NCBI GenBank assembly: GCA_021373115.1
Contig: JAJFTI010000011.1
Span: 1 to 64,000 of the forward strand
Length of the DNA stretch: 64,000 bases
Direction: 5' to 3'
From: Eubacteriales bacterium
Lineage (GTDB): Bacteria > Bacillota > Clostridia > Christensenellales > CAG-138
Part shown: positions 36,769 to 44,713 of the stretch, in pieces
Position numbering within the stretch: the stretch's first letter is position 1
Layout of the letters: each line of letters starts with the position of its first letter
Notes under the pieces: generated by a model
Database searches by the model: none
What the model saw: the letters and a program-made list of their open reading frames with translations, nothing else
Told to the model about the DNA's origin: nothing
Translations under genes and position numbers: made by a program

Positions 36769-39257
36769 ACCTTGCCCTCCTTCTTTTTCAAGAGACGCAG
36801 GGATAAAATCAGGATGAGCACAAGCCCCTGTATGGATGCGGTAAAGTCCGTGCTGACCTTTAAAAGTCCAAGCAGCACGCCGATCATGGTCAGGCTGACC
36901 GCGCCGCAGACCGCCCCGAACAGCGTCACCACGCCGCCGGAGAAGTATCCGCCGCCAATGATGACCGCCGCAACGGAGAGAACCGTGTAGGAACCGGACG
37001 CGGCGGGGTCGGACGCGTTGTTGATCGCCGAGGTCAGGATGCCCGCCATAAACGTGAAGGCGCCCGCCAGCGCGTAGATGGACATGTATGCTTTGGCCCG
37101 GCTCCAGCCGGAGTTGACCATGGCCGTTTCGTTGTTGCCAAAACCTCTCAGCACCGTTCCGTAGCGAGAGCGGTAAAACACGATCGCCAGCACGATAAAC
37201 GCGACAAGCCAGAAAAACAGCGTATTCACAACCGGCGTGTTGGTATAAAACACCGTTCGAATCCACGCGGGGCACGTACCGCCCGGCATGGACTGCAGAG
37301 AAAGCGCGAGGCCATACCAGATAAACGACATGCCAAGCGTAACAATAATGGCGGGAACCCGCCGCTTATGGATGATATACCCCATGAGCGGATAGGCAAG
37401 GAACGCGCTCGCTAAAAAGACTGTTCCGAGAACAGGTTTGTCATAGAGCGTGGTGCAGCAAATCACGTTGACCAATCCGCAGAAGGCGCCAACGCCGAGA
37501 TCCACATGTCCAAGGCCGATGATAAACGTCTGCCCCAGCGAGCAAAGCACGAGCGACGCGAACCCGACCACCATGAGCTGAAGGCCGTACTTGCTCAGCA
37601 GCAAAGGCGATTTCAATGAACAGATGGCATAGATCACGAGCAGCGCGACAAGGGAAAACGTAAAGAGCGGCGTTCGGACGCGCCTGCGCTTCTCTTCGAT
37701 TTTCTCGCACTTCTCATCGTCGCTCTTAAACGACAGGGAGATGATGGTTTCGTGGCTGACGTTGGTGTTGTCGAATTTTCCAACGATATGGCCGCTGTTG
37801 AGCACCATCAGATCCGTGCAATAACGCAGCTCCGCGTCGTCGGACGTGCGCCAGATCACCAGCTTTCCGCTGGCCGCCGCTTCCCGAAACAGCGCGTAGA
37901 GCGCATTCTTGGTCGGCTGGTCCACACCGCGCGTCGGATCGTCCAGCAGGATGATATCCGCGTTTGCAACCAGCGCGCGCGCAATCAGCACTTTCTGCTG
38001 GTTTCCGCCGGAAAGGCTCGTGATTCCCGCGGACGTACCGTTGCTTTTGATGCGGAGTTTATCATACCAGTATTGCACGGAGTCCTGCACCCAATCCCGA
38101 CTCAGGTAACGAAACAGGTTCGTATTGGCGGCCTTGGTTACCACCTGGTTATCCAGAATGGACCAGAGCGGGAAAATTCCCTCTTTCTTTCGATCGCCCG
38201 CCACATAAGCAACCCGGCCTTTGATCGAAATGCCGGATTTTGCGCGTTTTCTGCCGCAGCGGAAAATCTCCTGCAGCAGATCCAGCTGCCCGTTCCCCTC
38301 CAGACCCGTCAGGCCGAGAATCTGCCCTCCGATCGCCTGAAAACTGACGTTATGCAGCGACGCGGTATGATAGCATTCACACCGCACCCCCACGTCGGGG
38401 TTATGCGCCGGCCGTTCGGACTGCTCTTCCAGCGTGCCGGCGCCTTCCATCCCCTCCACCATCATCTTGAGCATATGCTCTTCGCTGGTTTCACGGATGC
38501 CGCCGCGCCATTTTTCGTTTCCATTCTGCATGATGAAGACCGAGTCCGCAATGGAAATGACCTCTTTGAGGCGGTGGGAAATATAGATATACGTCATGCC
38601 CTCCCGCGCGGTCTTCGTCAGATACTGCTGGAGCTGCAGCGTCTGCTCAATCGGCAGGGACGACGTAGGTTCATCCAAAATAAGCAGACGCATGTTCTGG
38701 TCGCTCGTCGCGCGGGCGATCTCCACCATCTGCTGCTGGGCAATGCTCAGATCGTTCAGCCCTGCGGAAACGTCGATTCCGTTCCCCGGAAACACCTTGT
38801 CCAGCGCGGCCTTCGCAAGCTCTTTCGCCTGTTTGCGCCAGCCGAACTTCTTCTTGACGATCTGCGCCTGCTCGATAAAGAAGTTTTCATATACCGTCAG
38901 GTTCTTGCAGAGCGACAGCTCCTGGTGCACAACCCGTATGCCTAACGCGCGAGCCGCGCTTGGGCTGTAATGCTGCAAATCCACCTTTTTTTCATCGAAA
39001 TACAGCTCTCCTTCGTCGCAGCGGACAATTCCGGAAAGCGCCTTGATCAGCGTGCTTTTCCCCGCGCCGTTTGCGCCAATAAGCGCAACAATGGCGCCGC
39101 GCGGAATCGTCATGCTCACGCAATTGACCGCAACGGTCGGATAATACACAACCCGAAACCCTTCGGCCCGTACGAGCGGCGCGCATTCCGCCGCTTCCTC
39201 GAAAGTCCTGTTCGTTTCCGTGTTCAAATGATTCACCTCGATCGACTGTTTCGTCAC
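36765..39257 (-). CDS. Fused ribose-type ABC transporter ATPase-permease (RbsA-RbsC)
   Basis: This 830-residue single chain combines what is normally two proteins. Residues about 25-505 are an RbsA-like double ATPase: domain 1 has Walker A GANGAGKST, signature LSIAQQQMV and LLILDEPTSSL. Domain 2 has the degenerate first motif GLEGNGQLD, signature LSGGNQQKV and Walker B IILLDDPTRGVD, with Asp in place of the catalytic Glu. Residues about 525-825 are an RbsC-like permease with eight or nine membrane segments (GLGHVDLGVGAFCGLVN, VTLGMSFIWYGLAL, GGGYFSGGVVTLFGA). The frame is continuous, so the fusion is real in this sequence. Confidence 0.9.
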   Translation of the reverse strand: MTKQSIEVNHLNTETNRTFEEAAECAPLVRAEGFRVVYYPTVAVNCVSMTIPRGAIVALIGANGAGKSTLIKALSGIVRCDEGELYFDEKKVDLQHYSPSAARALGIRVVHQELSLCKNLTVYENFFIEQAQIVKKKFGWRKQAKELAKAALDKVFPGNGIDVSAGLNDLSIAQQQMVEIARATSDQNMRLLILDEPTSSLPIEQTLQLQQYLTKTAREGMTYIYISHRLKEVISIADSVFIMQNGNEKWRGGIRETSEEHMLKMMVEGMEGAGTLEEQSERPAHNPDVGVRCECYHTASLHNVSFQAIGGQILGLTGLEGNGQLDLLQEIFRCGRKRAKSGISIKGRVAYVAGDRKKEGIFPLWSILDNQVVTKAANTNLFRYLSRDWVQDSVQYWYDKLRIKSNGTSAGITSLSGGNQQKVLIARALVANADIILLDDPTRGVDQPTKNALYALFREAAASGKLVIWRTSDDAELRYCTDLMVLNSGHIVGKFDNTNVSHETIISLSFKSDDEKCEKIEEKRRRVRTPLFTFSLVALLVIYAICSLKSPLLLSKYGLQLMVVGFASLVLCSLGQTFIIGLGHVDLGVGAFCGLVNVICCTTLYDKPVLGTVFLASAFLAYPLMGYIIHKRRVPAIIVTLGMSFIWYGLALSLQSMPGGTCPAWIRTVFYTNTPVVNTLFFWLVAFIVLAIVFYRSRYGTVLRGFGNNETAMVNSGWSRAKAYMSIYALAGAFTFMAGILTSAINNASDPAASGSYTVLSVAAVIIGGGYFSGGVVTLFGAVCGAVSLTMIGVLLGLLKVSTDFTASIQGLVLILILSLRLLKKKEGKV

Positions 39258-39440
39258 AGCGCGTTCGCGCCGTCAATCCGGGCCGCAGCAGGCGGGTATT
39301 GGTCTTAAAAGCGCTGAACCGTCAGCGCCTGCGGTAAGGGGCTCCGTCCGTTCCAAACGTTGCCAAATGCCAGTCGGCCGCCGCCTGCCGAAACAGACGG
39401 CGGCCGATCCGCTAACCGGGATGGGGTAAGGAGGAAACCG

Positions 39441-40565
39441 TTACTTCAGAATGTTTTCCACAACGTAGTCGTAGGACATGTAGGGGCTGGCAATCGTGCC
39501 GGCTTCCAGATTCGCATATTCGCCAATCTGATCCTGGCTGATGTAGATGAACGGCAGGAACATGTTCTGCGGAACCTCAACGCCGTTGAGCAGCGCAACC
39601 GCAACCCAAAGAGCGCCGGAGCCGCAGGACGGTGTGGAGTTGACGGACATGGTCACATACCCGTCGGCCGCCTTGGCATTCCACCAGGTCATGAATTCCG
39701 CGGTGTTGTCGCCAATGATCAGCGGAACGTCGAGACCCATGGATTCGAACGCATTCACCGCGCCCATCGAATCCGCGCCGCAGTGCGTAATGACGGCGTC
39801 AATCTTGGGCAGGGAGGAAAGGATGTTCAGCAGCGCTTCCTGCGTTACGGTTGCATCCGCTTCGCCAATGACTTCGGCGGCGATCTTCACATCGGGATAG
39901 GTGTCGAGCACGTTGCGGATTCCCTGATAGATTCCTTCGTCGGGAGCCGCGCCGGAAACGCCGCGAACGATGACGACGTTGCCTTTTCCGCCGATTTGAT
40001 CCATTACGAACTGCGTTTTACGCTCGCCCATGTCGACCCAGTCGTAGTCCATGGTGTACGCGCCGGCCAGATCAATGATGGAGTCGAACGCAACGATCTT
40101 GATGCCCTGATCCATCGCCTGCTTGATGACGTCGTTCAGCGCGGTGGAGGAGGCTGCGTTGATGCAGATTGCATCTACGCCGGAGAGAATAAAGGAGTTG
40201 ATCTGGGCAATCTGCGTATTGACGGTATGATCGCCGTTCTGGATTTCATAATCCTTGATGTAACCGGCAGTCTTTGCCTCTTCGGCGGCCTGCGTAAAGG
40301 ATTCCACCATCTGCTTACGCCAGGTATTGCCATAGAACGAGTTGGAGAGGCCGATCACATAGTCTCCCTTTGCAAGGGCGGTTGGATCGGCGGCCGCGGG
40401 CTCGTCGGTTGCCGCGGCGGTATCGGTCGTAGCGGTATCGGCGGGAGCCGGAGCTTCCGTCGTCTCGGCAGCCGCCGGAGCGGGCGCTGCGGTGCTGCAG
40501 CCGACCAGGACGATCATCATTACCATGGCCAGTAACAGAGCGAGGACACGAAAAGTGTTTTTCAT
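39441..40565 (-). CDS. Ribose-type ABC transporter substrate-binding lipoprotein (RbsB family)
   Basis: This 374-residue lipoprotein has a signal peptide ending in LVGC (Cys23) and an Ala/Pro/Thr-rich linker to about residue 65. A Peripla_BP_4 two-lobe domain follows (YVIGLSNSFYGNTWRKQM, ILSGVDAICINAASSTALND, VVIVRGVSGAAPDEGI, DAVITHCGADSMGAVNAFES). Family members bind sugars or sugar-like compounds. AGGAG before the ATG fits. It precedes the ATPase-permease fusion by 183 bases; that gap holds no gene and may stabilise the message. The ligand is not known, but the operon suggests a sugar acid or branched sugar. Confidence 0.9.
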   Translation of the reverse strand: MKNTFRVLALLLAMVMMIVLVGCSTAAPAPAAAETTEAPAPADTATTDTAAATDEPAAADPTALAKGDYVIGLSNSFYGNTWRKQMVESFTQAAEEAKTAGYIKDYEIQNGDHTVNTQIAQINSFILSGVDAICINAASSTALNDVIKQAMDQGIKIVAFDSIIDLAGAYTMDYDWVDMGERKTQFVMDQIGGKGNVVIVRGVSGAAPDEGIYQGIRNVLDTYPDVKIAAEVIGEADATVTQEALLNILSSLPKIDAVITHCGADSMGAVNAFESMGLDVPLIIGDNTAEFMTWWNAKAADGYVTMSVNSTPSCGSGALWVAVALLNGVEVPQNMFLPFIYISQDQIGEYANLEAGTIASPYMSYDYVVENILK

Positions 40566-40589
40566 TTTAGTTCTCCTTCCTTTATATTC

Positions 40590-40604
40590 TAGGCGATGCG
40601 CCTA
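40590..40604 (-). other. Small hairpin before the binding-protein gene
   Basis: TAGGCG/CGCCTA with a 3-base loop lies between the dehydrogenase and binding-protein genes, 25 bases before the latter's start. No T-run follows. It could protect a processed transcript and raise binding-protein levels, as seen in other ABC operons; this is inference. Confidence 0.35.
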
Positions 40605-40718
40605 AAATTTCAACCATGTGTCGCGCGTAGATCCCTTTTCTTTATCGTTCCAGTCTGTTTTTTACAGAATTTAACGTGTTTTCCGAATATTTTTCAACAC
40701 AATCACACAGATTCGTTA

Positions 40719-41582
40719 TTAAATCTGCGGTTTATCCGGATGCAGCATCGTTGCGATGACCTTATTTAAGACATCGTCATCCCAGATACGCTTCCAGTCG
40801 TCGCGCAGCACCAGGCGGTTGCCGATTGCAATTGCAACCTTGCAGGCATCGGAAACCGGCGGTTTTCCCGGAATATATCCCAGGAAATTCGCGGTCAGGT
40901 TGTAGATGTGGCCGGTCATAAAGGAAACCGCCGCTTCCCGCTGAATCCCCTTTTCAACGGCTTTTTCAACCGTCTCCGCCATTGCATACAGGCAGGATGC
41001 GCCAAGCACCTCCACCAGCGTCGGTTCCAGGAACGCAATCTGGTCGCTCGTCATCTCATAGACGTTCATCACCGGGGAATACATCTGCCGGATGACTTCC
41101 ACCATTTGCTGAAACCGCGCGTCGTCGCCCTGAATCTTCGAAACGACGACGTCCTGTTTACCCGCTACGCCCCCAAAGCGATCCTGCCGCGCCTCGAAGG
41201 TATCCTGGTCGAGGAAGTAGGACGGGTGGCAAGGATGCGCAACACCAAACGTGCAATCGTCCCGCAGGACGATCTCCCGGGCAACCGCAGCCGCCGGGTC
41301 GAGAATAATCATGCCCGCGCCGGTTCGCAGCATTGGAACATAGATCTCGGAGAGTTTGCGGATCATGGTGTCCGGCACCGCAAAGACCACGATATCGGCC
41401 TTTGGTATGGCTTCGCTCTCCGGCGTGACGTCAAGTCCCCGCTGCCGAATGCTCTCAATGCCTTTTGGCGAATTCTCGACCAGCGTCACGTGGAATAGAT
41501 CGGGGCGCTGAACGAGATTGTTGCTGGTACGGGTTCCCATTTTTCCGCCCGCGCCCATGACGCAAACCTGAATCTGGCTCAT
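40719..41582 (-). CDS. ApnO-like NAD-dependent dehydrogenase/oxidoisomerase
   Basis: This 287-residue oxidoreductase has an N-terminal Rossmann domain (VCVMGAGGKMGTRTSNNL, IVVFAVPDTMI) and a C-terminal helical domain of the phosphogluconate-dehydrogenase C type. The conserved FGVAHPCHPSYF segment and ending NRLVLRDDWKRIWDDDVLNK recall D-apionate oxidoisomerase ApnO, which converts D-apionate to 3-oxo-isoapionate. I compare from memory, so the exact reaction is uncertain. AAAGGAG seven bases before the ATG supports the start. It follows the split transketolase and precedes the importer genes, so it likely oxidises the imported acid. Confidence 0.75.
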   Translation of the reverse strand: MSQIQVCVMGAGGKMGTRTSNNLVQRPDLFHVTLVENSPKGIESIRQRGLDVTPESEAIPKADIVVFAVPDTMIRKLSEIYVPMLRTGAGMIILDPAAAVAREIVLRDDCTFGVAHPCHPSYFLDQDTFEARQDRFGGVAGKQDVVVSKIQGDDARFQQMVEVIRQMYSPVMNVYEMTSDQIAFLEPTLVEVLGASCLYAMAETVEKAVEKGIQREAAVSFMTGHIYNLTANFLGYIPGKPPVSDACKVAIAIGNRLVLRDDWKRIWDDDVLNKVIATMLHPDKPQI

Positions 41583-41638
41583 CTGTTTTCTCCTTTATCA
41601 CTCCTGGCGGCCTGCATGCGCGGTATCGCCTGTTATCC

Positions 41639-42580
41639 TTATTGTTGGGTCCGTGCCGCCGCCACGGCTTGCGCAATTGCTTCCGGCGAAAATCCGTAGG
41701 CGTCCGCAAGTTCATTCGCGGGTCCGGATTCGCCATAGCTCGTCAGTGCGATACGGTGCACCCGCACGGGACGGTTTTCGCAGGCCAGCTTGGAGATATA
41801 CGATCCCAGCCCGCCGTTGATGTTGTGATCCTCTACGGTGACAACCAGGTTCGCCGCCGCCATTTCCCGCAGAATTTCGGACGCGTCGTCCCCGTAAAGA
41901 ATATTGATGTCCGCAACCGTAACGTGAATCTCCCGCTGCGATAGCAGTTCCGCCGCCGCGAGCACCCGGTCGAGCACAAATCCGTTGGAAAGCAGCAGCG
42001 CGTCGGTGCCATACCGTTTCCAAACCGTGATTCCGCTGGTTGCAAACGGTGCGTCGTTACCGTAAACGCTGACTTCACGGCCGCTTCCGGCGCGGACATA
42101 CACCGGGCCTTCTACCTCCGCAGCCATTCGAATCGCATGGTAACACTGCGCGGGGTCTGCGGGAGTGAATATCTGAATCCCCGGCATCGTTGCAACAATG
42201 CCGATATCCTCGTAAAACTGATGCGTAACGCCTTCCCGCTCGCCGCCAAGAAGCCCCGCGTTGAATCCGACAAACTTTGCGTTGAGATGCGTGTATCCGA
42301 TGAACGTGCGCAGCTGCTCGCAGGCACGCATGGTTAAGAACCCGCAATATGTGCCGACAAACGGGATAAGCCCGCAGCTTGCCATGCCCGCCGCAACGTC
42401 TACCGCGCATTGCTCGGCAATGCCGCATTCGACATACCGGTTTGGATATTGCTCTCCAAACGGTACCGCGCGCATCGCCTTGAGCGAATCCGCGGAAATC
42501 ACCATTACGCGTTCGTCGTATTCCGCCATGTCCAGAAGTGCCGCTGCGAACGCTTCCCTGCTGCCGCTGAATGCTCTCAT
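41639..42580 (-). CDS. Transketolase, C-terminal subunit
   Basis: This is the second half of a split transketolase, 313 residues, with the pyrimidine-binding domain and C-terminal domain. The Glu that activates thiamine diphosphate is in YVECGIAEQ; TYCGFLTMRACEQLR, GVTHQFYEDIGI and VVTVEDHNINGGLGS are family landmarks. Its ATG overlaps the stop of the N-terminal subunit gene (ATGA), so the two are made together. Split transketolases are often specialised catabolic enzymes (for instance for apulose-4-phosphate) rather than the pentose-phosphate enzyme. Transfer of a two-carbon unit from a sugar-acid-derived ketone is the likely role. Confidence 0.92.
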   Translation of the reverse strand: MRAFSGSREAFAAALLDMAEYDERVMVISADSLKAMRAVPFGEQYPNRYVECGIAEQCAVDVAAGMASCGLIPFVGTYCGFLTMRACEQLRTFIGYTHLNAKFVGFNAGLLGGEREGVTHQFYEDIGIVATMPGIQIFTPADPAQCYHAIRMAAEVEGPVYVRAGSGREVSVYGNDAPFATSGITVWKRYGTDALLLSNGFVLDRVLAAAELLSQREIHVTVADINILYGDDASEILREMAAANLVVTVEDHNINGGLGSYISKLACENRPVRVHRIALTSYGESGPANELADAYGFSPEAIAQAVAAARTQQ

Positions 42581-43401
42581 AGCGAAATCCCTCTCAGTTC
42601 CCTGGCGGCAAGGGCGAACTGTTCCTTGGTTGGCACGCCCTTATGCCAGTTGTTGTTGTTCTCCATATAGCTCACGCCTTTGCCCTTGACGCAGTTGCAG
42701 ACGATGCAGGAAGGTTTGCCCTTGTTCTGCTTTGCCGCTGCAACCGCAGCCTTGATTTCATCAAAATTATGCCCGTCGATTTCCTGAACATCCCATCCAA
42801 ACGCCATAAAGCGCTCCGCCGGGTTGTTCCTGCCAACGGTGTAGTCAACGGTTTTATAGCTCTGATATCCGTTTTTATCGATAAATACGATCAGGTTATC
42901 GAGTCCCCGCCCGGCCGCCATGTTGGCGCCTTCCCAGCAAAGGCCTTCCTGCAGTTCGCCGTCTCCGCAAATTACGTAGGTGTAGTAGTCCTTTCCGGTT
43001 GCCTTCGCAGCAATCGCCATACCGGCGCCAATGGCAATTCCGTTGCCAAGCGAGCCGGTCGTCATGTCGATCCCGCGGGTGTTCTTCATGGACGGATGCC
43101 CTTGAAACTCGCTGTGCAGCTGCCGCAGATGAAAGTGCTCCACTTTAGGCTGAAAATATCCCCGTTCGTTCAGCGCGGCATACCAGATTGGGCACGCATG
43201 CCCTTTCGAAAGGATAAAGCGGTCGCGATCCGCCCAATCGGGGTTGGCCGGGTCGATCTTTAAAATGTCGAAATACAGCGCCGTTACGATATCGGCCGAA
43301 GACAGCGCAGGACCCGGGTGCCCGTCCCCTCCCTCGTACACCATACGAACGGCTTCAAACCGAAGCAGGCTCGCAATCTCTTGCAGCTCTTTTGTTTCCA
43401 A
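42577..43401 (-). CDS. Transketolase, N-terminal subunit
   Basis: This is the diphosphate-binding half of the split transketolase, 274 residues. It shows the catalytic His in YEGGDGHPGPALSSADI, the thiamine motif GDGELQEGLCWEGANMA...DKNGYQS and the SKGHACPIWYAAL block. An ATG at 43464 opens the frame but has no ribosome site. AGGAGG (complement of 43410-43415) lies eight bases before an in-frame TTG at 43401, and that start gives the usual transketolase N-terminus. The operator at 43471-43483 then falls in the leader. It is the first structural gene of the catabolic operon. Confidence 0.9.
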   Translation of the reverse strand: METKELQEIASLLRFEAVRMVYEGGDGHPGPALSSADIVTALYFDILKIDPANPDWADRDRFILSKGHACPIWYAALNERGYFQPKVEHFHLRQLHSEFQGHPSMKNTRGIDMTTGSLGNGIAIGAGMAIAAKATGKDYYTYVICGDGELQEGLCWEGANMAAGRGLDNLIVFIDKNGYQSYKTVDYTVGRNNPAERFMAFGWDVQEIDGHNFDEIKAAVAAAKQNKGKPSCIVCNCVKGKGVSYMENNNNWHKGVPTKEQFALAARELRGISL

Positions 43402-43470
43402 TGGATATCCCTCCTGATCAATCAATGTCGTCCGTTTTTCAAAATCGGCAGTTTTTAATGTCATTCGTGC

Positions 43471-43483
43471 AACGTAGGATGTT
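43471..43483. promoter_or_regulatory. Operator AACGT-AGG-ATGTT before the transketolase genes
   Basis: AACGTAGGATGTT matches the perfect palindrome AACGTAGGACGTT found in front of the FadR-type regulator gene at 12 of 13 bases. It lies about 27 bases downstream of the -35-like element, near the expected transcription start. Confidence 0.65.
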
Positions 43484-43509
43484 TAAAACAGTCCAAACCA
43501 ATTTTCAGT

Positions 43510-43515
43510 TGTCAA
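43510..43515 (-). promoter_or_regulatory. -35-like element of the catabolic operon
   Basis: A perfect TTGACA on the minus strand. No convincing -10 lies at 16-18 bases (ACTGTT at 17), so the promoter may need help or be weak. Confidence 0.35.
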
Positions 43516-43716
43516 TCGTTCTTCTCTTTTTTTCGCCGTTTTACTTTTGATTGGTTTCTTCCAGCATTTGAATCGAGTTTTTGTTATATATCGATTGTTC
43601 GATTTGTTGAAACAATGATTCTGTTATTTAAATTCTGCCCTTATATCGATTCGAGCATCCTTTTTGCAGGATTATCTCCCCGTTCTCCGGGCAATATGAA
43701 AACCTCTTTGGTAACC

Positions 43717-44439
43717 TTACTTCCGTTCTTCCGGAACAGGCGATTCCTGCTTGTTTTGCAGCACAACACCCCAATACTTGAAGCAATAGGTCAAAACGCC
43801 GTCCAGTTCATCCCAACGCCGGTTGATAATCGTATCGGTCAGCTTTCGGTGGGAATCCACCATATGAAACCGGTCGCCGCAGGCAATGGTCTCTTCAATG
43901 GTTCGTTTCCGGGAACTGTAGCTTGCCTGCGCGATTACGCTGTTAATGCGAGAGGCAAGCTGGTTATCCGCCGCGTTGCAGATTGTTTCGCGATATTTCA
44001 GATCCGCCTCCAGAATTTGTTCCGGAGAGGACGCTTCGTCCTCCGCCAGCCGGATGAAGTTCTCGGACGCTTCAACGACCGCCTTCATATCGTCCTCTGT
44101 CCCCTTTTTGCTGGCGAGCGAAAAAATCCCGGATTCGATCACCATGCGCAGTTCGAGAAGCGCAGTCGATTTTTCGTCCTCAATCAGAAGACTGCAGGAC
44201 CAGGAATTCAGCATTTTTTCGGAAAAATGGTTCACAACGTACGTACCGTCCGCCCGGCGGATTTCCAAAAGGCCCAGATACTCCAAAACCTTAATCGCTT
44301 CGCGCACCGTATTACGGCTGACATCCAATGTTTCCATCAATTCGAATTCCGTTGGAATCTTCGAACCAGGCTTCCACTTTTTACTGCTTACCTGGTTCAG
44401 GATATATTGCATTGTAATGTCTACTACGGTTTTTCTCAT
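43717..44439 (-). CDS. GntR-family (FadR/FCD subfamily) regulator
   Basis: This 240-residue regulator has an N-terminal winged helix (residues 8-72; KIPTEFELMETLDVSRNTVR, VLEYLGLLEIRRADGTYV). An all-helical FCD ligand domain follows, with candidate metal ligands in EADLKYRE and FHMVDSHRKL. GGAG nine bases before the ATG at 44439 decides the start; the frame runs on to 44535 through the promoter. FCD regulators bind carboxylates or sugar acids, which suits control of the operon downstream. The AACGT-N3-ACGTT palindrome in its own leader and before the transketolase genes suggests autoregulation and operon repression. Confidence 0.9.
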   Translation of the reverse strand: MRKTVVDITMQYILNQVSSKKWKPGSKIPTEFELMETLDVSRNTVREAIKVLEYLGLLEIRRADGTYVVNHFSEKMLNSWSCSLLIEDEKSTALLELRMVIESGIFSLASKKGTEDDMKAVVEASENFIRLAEDEASSPEQILEADLKYRETICNAADNQLASRINSVIAQASYSSRKRTIEETIACGDRFHMVDSHRKLTDTIINRRWDELDGVLTYCFKYWGVVLQNKQESPVPEERK

Positions 44440-44482
44440 TCTTGCGTGCTCCAAAGACTGGATCGAGATTGGAAATGCTGTT

Positions 44483-44495
44483 AACGTCCTACGTT
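44483..44495. promoter_or_regulatory. Palindromic operator AACGT-N3-ACGTT at the FadR-type regulator gene
   Basis: A perfect inverted repeat with three-base spacer, 10 bases below the -10 of the regulator promoter. The same site with one change precedes the transketolase operon. Size and layout fit FadR/FCD GntR operators. Confidence 0.75.
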
Positions 44496-44505
44496 TGACA
44501 TTTCG

Positions 44506-44535
44506 AGTATAGCAGTCCTTTCTCGTCCATGTCAA
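44506..44535 (-). promoter_or_regulatory. Promoter of the FadR-type regulator gene
   Basis: Minus strand: TTGACA (44535-44530), 18-base spacer, TATACT (44511-44506). Confidence 0.75.
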
Positions 44536-44636
44536 TAGTATGGCTAACTGTATTTTCCCTGGAAAACATTCTTTTCAACCGTCTGGATTTGTCCGGATGC
44601 CGTTTCCCGCGCCGCCTGTGCCCCAATACAAAAGCA

Positions 44637-44666
44637 GCAGATACCCGAGTATACTCGGGTATCTGC
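44637..44666 (-). terminator. 30-base perfect palindrome, probable terminator of the kinase operon
   Basis: Each arm reads GCAGATACCCGAGTA and its exact complement. On the minus strand it is followed by TGCTTTTGT. It lies 48 bases after the hybrid kinase stop and upstream of the FadR-type regulator promoter. Confidence 0.7.
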
Positions 44667-44713
44667 CGTTTCCCGTCTTAGCGTCCATCCTTCCTTGCGG
44701 CAAACGCGCCTTT

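Larger units (their letters stand above)
43402..43716. other. Control region between the FadR-type regulator and the transketolase operon
   Basis: This 315-base stretch lies between co-directional genes. It holds the operator (43471-43483), a -35-like TTGACA, and an AT-rich segment at 43515-43640. No gene or terminator is clear. Its start (43402-43464) is in frame with transketolase but I treat it as leader. Confidence 0.5.

Noticed and set aside
34819..36990. Long plus-strand ORF (723 codons) opposite the permease and amidohydrolase genes
   Set aside because: It is a shadow in GC-rich coding DNA; the minus-strand genes have clear family motifs and the shadow is His/Arg-rich.
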